Shown here: positions 55,966-64,000 of the stretch, piece by piece
Position numbering within the stretch: position 1 is the stretch's first letter
Layout of the letters: each line of letters begins with the position of its first letter
Position numbers and translations under genes: made by a program
The notes under the pieces: model-generated
The model's input: only the letters and a program-made list of their open reading frames with translations
Told to the model about the DNA's origin: nothing
Databases searched by the model: none
Source: Platanthera guangdongensis
Taxonomy: Eukaryota; Streptophyta; Magnoliopsida; Asparagales; Orchidaceae
Direction of reading: 5' to 3'
Length of the DNA stretch: 64,000 nt
NCBI GenBank assembly: GCA_039583875.1
Contig: CM077158.1
Location: 240,173,447-240,237,446 of the forward strand

Positions 55966-56199
55966 TACAGCCACTGCAAAGGTTTGGAGAATAATGAAGA
56001 AATTGGACATCACAAGGAACCATTTGGGCATGGCCCTTCCACCATCAAGGTTGAAGTTGGAGAAGATAATACCATGAGCTCGATTTCCAAAAGCCCAATA
56101 ACCAGAGATTGACACACTAAAATAGGTGATTATTATTATTGTGTAACAGAGACACAAACCCCTGAACATTTTACCTTTCACTGGTGCTGCAACTGTTGC
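55966..56199 (-). CDS. GABA/amino-acid transporter, penultimate exon
   Basis: 78 codons, phase 0, preceded by a TTTGAAG acceptor. ATVAAPVKGKMFRGLCLCY, a membrane segment TIIIITYFSVSISGYWAFGN, SNFNLDGGRAMPKWFLVMSN and a membrane segment FFIILQTFAVAV. With the last exon it makes about 204 residues of a protein that is usually about 430-460. The N-terminal exons are not in the window. copia-4 begins 185 bases upstream, probably in the next intron. Confidence 0.86.
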
Positions 56200-56383
56200 C
56201 TTCAAACGAGATAAAGCAATGGTTCAAAATAATTTACAGTAGTTTACATATATAGATATTCTGTTTGTAAACAGCAGTAATTAGCATATCATATGCATAC
56301 AATCTTTAGGATTTCATGCTGTCACATATGCTGAAACTCTTATTTTTCTCCCTGTTTCTTTCATTTTAATATAAGGTTGCTTT

Positions 56384-59182
56384 TGTTGAAATTGTTGAAG
56401 TGGAACTGGACGGTTTGATTGGGCAGACTACACAGACCGCAGAGTTTATCGCCAGTTAGGCGGCTAGGTGTGGCGGAAAGCCGGGTTCCGGCTTTTTGTT
56501 CTCAGTTCTGCAATCTTGTCCAGCAAGCACCCTGGGAGGTAACCGGGCGGATAGCGATGACTGACCGCGGCTGTCGCGGTCTGGGTTGAGAGACCGCAGA
56601 TTTCTCTTGGAGCTGGAGGTTCTCTGGCTTGCGTAGAGGCAAACGGTTGGCGTGGATAGCGGAGGCTAACCGCACAGTTTGTTGTGATCTGCTCGCGCGG
56701 TCTGAAGCCAGAGTACGCTGGAGTATGTTGATTAGTCACGGTGATGTGCCAAGTCCTTGGTGTTGCCGAGTTGCAGAGATCACTGGTTGCGCGGTCTGCT
56801 TCTAGAGTTCGCCGAGCCGCTTATGTTGCGCAGTCTGGATGTGGAGTTCGCAGATCGTGTAGCACGGATATGGCTCAGGTCGCGTGATTGTGAGCTTAAT
56901 TGTTGAAGTCCATACGGACTGAGGATGTTGTCCACAAGACTATGCAGACTGGTGGATCTTATTGCGTGAGTGGATAGAGGGTTTATCACGCGCAGTCTTG
57001 TTCTGGTATCCGTACTCTTATGCGTATAGGTGGTGCTAGTCACAGGTTGATGGGCGAAGAGCCTATCGCTATGGGCGGTGAACGCACTTCCCTTGTCGCC
57101 TATAAATAGGGCTCCCCGACTCGTCATATATAACGGGAACAGTGAGAACTCAGCTCACACTTTGAACTTGTGGTTAGATTTTTCTAATCGGGCGAGTAAG
57201 TGAAGTTGACTTGTAATGTGCAGACTGTTCGGATAGCACCGGGCGCTAGGCAACTAGTTAGGAAGCTCAGTGTGGAACAGTTTGCGGATATCAGTCTGTG
57301 GTAAACAACAGGTCGCAGTTAGTGCGGCTAATGGTATTCTTCCTCAGGATAGAGGAGTACAAGTAGTTCGCCCAGTCTCTGCGGGTAGACTGTTTTCCCA
57401 GTTCATCAACATTCAATAACAAGGCAGTCTGCGTGTTGTAAGTTGCGGTCTGATAGCTTGGCGGTATCAGCGGATAGGCCTGGCGGTTAGCAGATCAGAC
57501 GATTATTATTGTCAGTCTGCCGGTTTTCTTACTTGTAATTTGTTGCTTCCATCGGGTGCATTGTGAATCATGTCTCGCAATGCATATCTCGCCATGTAGA
57601 GAAGATTATTAATTTCATAGTAGCTCGTGTTTTTGTTGTTCTGATTATTACTTGACTTTGGTTAGATTGAGTGTTCTTGCGATCTTACTCAGCTTTCGAG
57701 AAATTTTCACATGCCATCAGGGGGTGTTGAGGAGTTAGCAGTTGATCAACCTCATAGGTGTGCTAACCTTGGAAAGTGCAAGTGAATCCGAGTTAAGCAA
57801 TTAAAACCGGTTATACAAGAGGTTTTAGGATTGAGCTCTTAACGCAGTACAACTTTAAGAAGTGGAGGTATTGCATAGAAAGTTATCTTCTTGGCGAGTA
57901 CAATTGGGAGGTCGTCGGTAGAGACAACATGCAAGAGGTGGTTGCTTACCGACAGAAGTGAAATTTCTCCGGAATGTGTCAGCCGTGAAGGCTGATATCA
58001 CTCATGTTGGAAGACGGGTTAAAGACTTGTTCGTGTTGACAAGAAGTTCCTATATTGAGAAGATGAGGGAAAATGACAGCGCTGTTATCTGACACGAGAG
58101 GGTAGGGCATGTTGGGATGGATAAGCTGAAGGCTATGGCGTTGAGAGGCCTAGTGTATGGCATGCCTAATCTTTCATCTTTTGGAGACGGTCATGTATAT
58201 GTGGGGTGTCAGTATGATAAGGCTCATCGCCTTACATTTGACAAATAACAGACCAAGTGCAAAGCACCGTTGGAGTGCATCCACGGTAACCTTACATGAT
58301 CGACTATCACCCCCAATTTCGGAGGTAGTGGGTACATAATGGTTCTAGTTGATGACTTTACAAGGAATACTTGGGTATACTTTATAAAGGAGAGGTCAGA
58401 GGTATTCGAGAAGTTTGTGGAGTTCATGGAGCTCGTGGAGGGCCGACTTGGTCTGCGGATCAAAAATTGAGAACTGATAATGGAGGAGAGTTCAAATCAA
58501 ATGACTTCTCTAACTTCTGCAGAAGCACGAAATTCAGAGGGAGCTTACTTGTGTGCATACTCCACAACAGAACAGAGTTGCAGAGCGAAAGATCCGTCAT
58601 TTGACGAAGACTTGTAAGTGTTGGATTCATTCTAAAGGCATTCCCAGGGCTTTCTAGGTTGAGGGAATGGTTTGTGTGGTATATATAATCAACCAGATGC
58701 TCCTTAGTACCAACAACATGAAGTTTCCACATAAGCTGATGTTTAAGAAGAAGCCCAATGTGGAACATCTTCGGGTGTTCGGGTCTACCTGCTACGTGCA
58801 TATTCCAGAAGCTCTCAGAACGAAGTTAGATGTTAAAGCAATGAAGCTAATCTTCGTCGGTTATGATGAGAGAGGAAAGGCTAGAAATGCATGGATCCCG
58901 AGACACGAAAGTTTGTGGTCTCTAGGGACGTGGTATTTTTACGAGCTGACGTCGTACCAAGGTAGTTCCTTTGTGGAACTACAGGAGAGTAGGGGAGACG
59001 GAGGGCAAGTTGAAGCTGCTCGGGATCTTCTGGTGGAGTTGCCTTTGTCATCCGGTGCTCCTATTATATCTAGCTCTGGGGTAGGTGCTTCTGGATCTGG
59101 AAGCAGGGGATGATGCTCCAAGTGTGCCCGGGGGCAGAGCTAATTCAGAAGAAGCATCATAAGTAGAAGATCAGGGTCAAGA
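56384..59182 (+). mobile_element. copia-4: 3'-truncated relative of copia-2
   Basis: Plus-strand element: 5' LTR 56,384-57,709 (TGTTGAAATTG...TTTTCA; TATAAATA at 57,101-57,108), a decayed PBS-like site at about 57,712, almost no gag, then integrase. It breaks at 59,182/59,183, where a gypsy-type LTR starts. It colinearly matches copia-2's LTR and integrase. The remaining RT/RNase H could lie beyond the window on the far side of the later insertions. Confidence 0.85.
57950..59182 (+). pseudogene. copia-4 integrase
   Basis: Stop-interrupted: VGRRVKDLFVL, HVGMDKLKAM, KCKAPLECIHG, VDDFTRNTWVYFIKE, LRTDNGGEFKSNDFSNFC (about 58,470-58,520; catalytic Asp kept, unlike copia-2), HLRVFGSTCYVHIP and VGYDERGKARN, then the Ser/Gly-rich linker GSGSRG. 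At least five stops or frame changes. Confidence 0.85.
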
Positions 59183-61008
59183 TGTAACGTCCCGATTCAT
59201 GCTAGACCTCTCGCACGCATTTTTGAGTCAAGAGAGTTGACTCAGGCTCGGGGTGCACTGGTGGGCAGGCGTCGAGTGTTCATGACGCCTCTCGACGAGC
59301 GTCGAGTGTGTTGACTGGTGGGCATGAATCGAGTGTTCACAACGCCTCACGACGAGCATCGAGTGCGTCGGTTGGATTCGACGAGCATCGAGTGATACTT
59401 GACGCATAAGACACATTTGACTTAGAAGAATTTCGGCAAAGACTGTGTTTGCTGATTAATACTTATGGGCTGAACCGGGTTCAAGATATGTGCTGAGTGA
59501 CTCCTTATGACCAGTCTTTTCAACAAGACTTATTTTATGTAATAATGGGCGGTCCAATGATAGAACGACACGTGGCAAAGTAACCAAAATCCTAATGCTT
59601 CCTTATAAAAAGGAATACACGAAAAACCCTAGCTGAACTCTTCCTTGTCGAGTCGTTCTTTCGGTGTAGAGCTTTAGGGTTGCCAGTGGTGGATTTCTAG
59701 GAAGGACGACTGAAGTGCCGGTGCCGGACCTTCCTGGAGGAACCCCGAAGTCGTTTCTCTCGGTGTTCCTTGTCTCCAGGAGGGTGATTTGAAGAGGATC
59801 AGACGTCGTCATGCCGCCAAGAAGAAGAACGAGGTCTATGACTGGAAATGTGGTGAGCTTCCTACCCTCTCCCTTGGTGGTAAATCTTTAGATCTATTAT
59901 AGGAGAGATGTCCGCTCAAGAGAGCTTGACTTTGGTGCGTAATGGAGATCTCCTAGGTAAAGACCACGCTAGGACCTTTGTCCTAGAGCTTTGTTATCTT
60001 CAACCTTTCCTCTCTTCATTATGAAGACGATGGACTTGGTTTCATGAAGAATGGTGGTATATTGAGGGTGAATAAGAGATTAGGAAGAGCTGAATGTATC
60101 TTTGTGCGAATGGCTAGAGGAAGAAGACGAACCGATGTCGTTTGTCCAACATTACGATGCGTGCAGAAATCTGATTTATGCACTCAGCAGGTTTTGTGCT
60201 CGATTTAAGCCATGATCCGAGTATTTGTAGGTCTTGGCCTGAACACAAAAGTTGTATCCCTCGGAAATACCTTTCCAATGGATGTTTACACATTTTCTGG
60301 TGAGCACTGTGGCTCCCGCAAAGTACAACGGAAGTTGCTGTGTTAACCTAACATAAGGCCAAGATAGATTTTTTATCTAAGTAGTTGATGTGTTAGCTTG
60401 GTATTTGAATCTTGGACTTGGTAGGAAGTCGTTCCCTTGAATGACAGCTTGCGTCTAGAGAATATAGTTTGAGGAAACCGTAATGAGCGAATGCAATATG
60501 TATGTGTTTTGATGGACCTTGGATGGACAAATGGTTTATCTATTCAATCCGATGAAAGTGCATACAATAATACTGTGATGGTTGATATGTATTGGAAGAG
60601 TAATTGGTGTGCTTGTACGATATATGCAATCAATAGCAAGTGATGAACTATAAACAATGAAAAAACTTGTGATGTGTAAATGTACACAATTATTAATTAT
60701 CTAGAAACGTATATGTTACATTGATCGTTTCTGAAAACAAGATGTGTTGAAAGATAAATGATTTGATGTGCGTGCGCATGCTAAATTTAGAAAAAGGGGC
60801 TAGATGAATATACGTCCATGATCATGCTATGAGCTTATTGATCTTATGAATTGAAAGTATGATTGGAATAAGTCCACCACCTAGAGTTATGTTAGCTCCC
60901 TACGGGTAGCAGTGAGGGTCATATAGCAATCAAAGGTATTGGATATCTTAGGTTATGACGGAACCTTGCGTGCTTGGAGCATGAGTAAGATGTTTTGAAG
61001 ATACTCAG
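59183..61008 (+). mobile_element. Gypsy-type LTR start and leader, truncated by the next element
   Basis: Starts TGTAACGTCCCGA inside copia-4. It has GGCGTCGAGTG-type repeats (about 59,262-59,405), a TATAAAA at 59,604-59,610 and, at 59,811, a start codon opening MPPRRRTRSMTGNV (14 codons) followed by GTGAGC. This is the same design as the GYP mini-exon. No LTR end was identified before 61,008. No pol is present. Confidence 0.6.
59811..59852 (+). CDS. Putative gag start exon in a divergent LTR (14 codons)
   Basis: ATG about 205 bases after a TATAAAA, 14 basic codons ending in phase 0 before GTGAGC. It resembles chromovirus gag N-termini (PPRR...TRS). No acceptor or gag is present in the window. 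Confidence 0.4.
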
Positions 61009-62025
61009 TGTAACATCCCGACTTTTATTGGGCCACCAGAGCCATAATAGGCCCAATAAAAGTGACCTGAATCCTACCCATGACCTGGTAGAAGGTAACC
61101 CTAAGCAATAAGTGGAGCTAGAAAACTCCAACTTAAGTTCTGTCAGTTCCTGTGGCATCGTATAGATAGTACGAACGCATCGGAACTCGTTCTGTTGGAC
61201 CCCGAGGTCATGTAGTGGATATGACCATCCCTCGTAAAACGACGCTAAGATAAGATTTTGAATATCGGTCTAGAGAACTCCGATTTAAGTTCTGTCAGCT
61301 CATATGGCCTCGTATAGACAATACGAGCACGTCAGAACCCGTTACGTCACAATCCGAGGTCTAACAATGAATATAGACATTTTGACCAATTTTGTGCGCT
61401 ATGACGCGCAGATTTTGGACTTTTACCAAACAAACTACGATTCGACCCCAATCAGTGGCTCTAGACCCGTATAGTCAATACGAAGTCAACAGAAGTCGTC
61501 TCGGACAATTTCGAAGACGAATGGTCAACTCTAGGTCAAATCGAGCGTGATCGTGCACCGAAAAGCGTGCGCACACAAATAATAACATGACACCCCAACT
61601 TTGACCCGACCCCGATGTCTTGGACCCACTTTGACTTTGACCAGCATGGGGGACCCACCCTAGGGTTGACCTTGGTCAAACCCCCTAAAAGTCAAATTTT
61701 TGGATTTTTCCAAAGAGGTGTTCACCTCCTCTTCTTTAATTGGTTAAGGCCCTACCTACCCCCTATCACATTTTGGGCCACCAAGACTAGCCATATGAAG
61801 AAATAAGGTCATGGGCCAAGGTAGGCCAAACTCTCCCTCCCCCTCTTCCTTCCCCTTAAGGAGCAAGGCCCAAGCCCAAACCCACTCCTTCTCTTTTGCT
61901 TGCTTCCACTTGTGGTCATCCTAATGGTGCAACTTGGCCAGCCCAAGTGGAGGGGAGAGGAGGAGCTCCTCCCCATGGGATTAATCCCACATCTCCTAAA
62001 CCAAATAAGGCATCCCCCCTTGCCT

Positions 62026-62032
62026 ATATAAG
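62026..62032 (+). promoter_or_regulatory. TATA box of the 61,009 LTR
   Basis: TATATAA in CCTATATAAGGCCC, followed by a C-rich start-site region. Confidence 0.6.
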
Positions 62033-63732
62033 GCCCTGCCCAGCTTGCCTTCCTCCACACCAACCCACCCAAGCCCAGGGCACCCTCATCAGAGTCCTAG
62101 CTCGCCAGAAAAACCAGCCCGAGCTCCACTACCCCGCCACCTTGCATGGTCAACCAAGCCGGCTCTTCCCAAGCCCCTCCTGCATATGTAGAAGCTCTCT
62201 CCTCCTCCTTTCCCATCTTCTGGATGATCTGCATGGGCCTCCCGGCGGTCGGAGCGCCGCCGGCACCACCCGACCCATGCTCCAGGTCGGGTGGTGGCCG
62301 CAGGAAGACTAGCCCCTCCCAGCGCCTGTGGTGGCGCTGGAGAAGGGCTAAACCACCAGGATGACTTTTACCGGTTGGGGAAAGTCGGGGTGCCGCAGGA
62401 AAATGCCGCTCCGGCGGCACCCGAGAAGCGGGATTTTTGCTTTGTTTTGTCTCCGGTGGCGGCCGACGGCGGTTGGACGCCGGACCACCACCGGAGAAGA
62501 GCCTTGTCCCCGGAGCACCGGCCGGCGGTGGTTTCGGGGATGGGTTCAATGCCGGAGAGGCAGGGTGGCGTGGCGGTGCTGGAAGCAGAGCCACCGCCAC
62601 CTTGCTCTCGGGTTGCCCCATACAGGCGGTGGCCGGCGGCGGCAGGCCGCCGGGCCACCACCCAAGGACTTGCCGGCCCCCGACGAACCGATTGGGGGCG
62701 GTGCCGGCATCCAACGGTGTCTGGCCGGCAGTGGCAGAAGGCCACCACCTCCCCCAGCGACAGGATGAAATCGTCGCCGTCCATCCTCGGCGATGAGATG
62801 GACGGCGGGGATTTCCTCTTCCCCCACGGCCTCCGTTTCTGTGCCCCCACAGAGGATTCGCGACTAATCCGCTGTGGGGATATAACGTCACAAGGTATCG
62901 TACGGCTCAATCTTAGCCGTGGATTTTTGTTGATCTGCTATTTGCAGACCAAAATACACAGTAATGTTGTGGATTTTTCCGAGCCAAATCAAGACCCCTG
63001 GGTGCAAAATGGTCAACATGAAAAATGTTCCTCTCAATGAGGACTCCCTTCACAAAAATTTTGATAATTTTGGAAAATGATTTGGTATTTTTAAAAGACT
63101 AAAAATAACTTATTTGACCAAAATAAAGACCCAAAGTGGCTCGGAAAATTATGAAAAATTTTCTAGGCTTAGTTTATGCCCCATTAGAGGTTGTATTAAA
63201 ATTTGGAAGCATGATGATAAGAAGTGACATGTTTCCTAATTTCTAAAATCCTAGGGTTGCAATCAAAATTTATTTCGCTCTTTCTCCTCGGAAATGAAAA
63301 TTGGAGCGCGCGACCACCCTCCCTAAATTGGATATTAAATTCAAATTACTTTATCGACGAGAGTGGCCGAGGCAAAGAGGTAAAGCTTTGAGCGTTCCGA
63401 GATTTCGTGAAACCACTAAGCGCCACGACACTCGGGTAGTTGGGCAGACTCAGAAAGTAGAGTACGAGACGCGTGTTGCTAATTATTCTCAACGAATAAT
63501 AAAGGAGTAACTCCTAAAAGTCTTGATCTGATTAAACCGTAAACTGAAAGGCGCAACCAAATTAACGGATCTGACTCATAAATATAAAACCGGGAAATAT
63601 TGAAAACGAAAAAGGAATTGTAAATGCTTCCTGAAAACTGTGAAGGAACAAAAATTACCTCCTGAGAACGGAGATGAAACTGAAGCCTCCTAAATGGAGT
63701 GACTGGACTACTAAACCTTTTTTATTTTGATT

Positions 63733-64000
63733 ACTCCAGTCTCGTACTAGTCAAGCTCATTTCATTTTAGTATTTTCAATTCAGTACTACTCCAGTCTCG
63801 TACTGGTCAAGCTCATTTCATTTCAGTACTTTCAATTCAGTACTACTCCAGTCTCATACTGGTCAAACTCATTGCATTTCAGTACTTTCAATTCAGTACC
63901 ACTCCAGTCTCGTATTGGTCAAGCTCATTTTAGTACTTTCAATTCAGTACTACTTCAGTCTCGTACTGGTGAAGCTCATTTCATTTCAGTACTACTTCAG
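63733..64000. repeat. About 57-bp tandem repeat, five units, open at the right
   Basis: The unit is ACTCCAGTCTCGTACTGGTC, AAGCTCATTTCATTT, CAGTACTTTCAATTCAGT. Units vary by small deletions. The unit holds a short dyad, CAGTcTCGTACTG. Continues past the window end. Confidence 0.93.

Larger units (their letters stand above)
61009..64000 (+). mobile_element. Large GC-rich LTR, start only, runs off the window
   Basis: Starts TGTAACATCCCGACTTTTAT, with an inverted repeat (ACTTTTATTGGGCC ... GGCCCAATAAAAGT) in its first 55 bases. An imperfect tandem duplication of about 125-145 bp (61,118-61,390; AGTTCTGTCAGyTC and TCGTATAGA blocks) follows. TATATAA at 62,026-62,032 is the promoter. 62,140-62,870 is very GC-rich (GCCGGCGG), with long open frames on both strands and no family signature. 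They are taken as leader sequence, not genes. No LTR end, PBS or gag is in the window. Confidence 0.65.

Noticed and set aside
62097..63040. Frames of 180-264 codons on both strands in the GC-rich segment
   Set aside because: Overlapping on both strands, no known domain, base composition of about 65-70% GC leaves few stops, and the position is LTR leader.

Overview
This window is plant nuclear DNA, almost certainly from an angiosperm, with very few genes and many nested transposable elements. The evidence is degenerate Ty1/copia and Ty3/gypsy polyproteins, initiator-Met-tRNA primer binding sites (TGGTATCAGA), MITE-like foldbacks, a hAT-type element, and the last two exons of an amino-acid/GABA transporter with GT-AG introns. 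No rRNA, tRNA, CRISPR or bacterial operon was seen. The species cannot be told from the sequence. All coordinates, alignments and identities are by eye.

Layout. 1-3,530: microsatellite, minisatellites, an old gypsy LTR relic and a 60-bp hairpin-bearing tandem array. 3,700-5,050: a decayed Tat-like gypsy integrase and an antisense ORF. 5,337-10,607: copia-1, minus strand, complete in structure, target duplication TGAAG. 10,613-11,561 plus 18,522-19,620: an unrecognised minus-strand spliced gene or antisense ORF, split by copia-2 (11,562-18,521, target duplication GTCCT). 19,782-24,597: 5' LTR, gag and RT/RNase H of a chromovirus-like gypsy (GYP-1). It joins in frame at about 24,598 to the integrase/RT/RNase H and 3' LTR of an unrelated copia (24,598-32,035). 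That copia is split by a 3.8-kb non-autonomous hAT-like element (27,193-30,998, 8-bp target duplication GACAAGGT). The hAT element carries palindromic tandem arrays and an inverted solo GYP LTR. 32,637-36,865: copia-3, minus strand, 3' truncated. 36,866-44,197: AT-rich, low-coding DNA with MITEs, minisatellites, poly-C tracts and a recently captured copia-3 fragment. 44,198-53,704: GYP-2, a nearly intact 9.5-kb gypsy with a 1,034-codon pol frame. 53,705-56,383: flank, a foldback and the transporter exons. 56,384-64,000: three successive truncated elements: copia-4, an LTR starting at 59,183, and a GC-rich LTR starting at 61,009 that runs off the window.

Most interesting system: the GYP family appears to express gag-pol through two introns. 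A conserved 8-codon exon (MAPKKNAR in GYP-2) lies inside the LTR and ends at a GT donor. gag has no in-frame ATG and begins exactly after an AG acceptor downstream of the PBS. A second 76-nt GT-AG interval between gag and pol restores the frame. The same arrangement is visible in four LTR copies, and an analogous start exon exists in a divergent LTR at 59,811.
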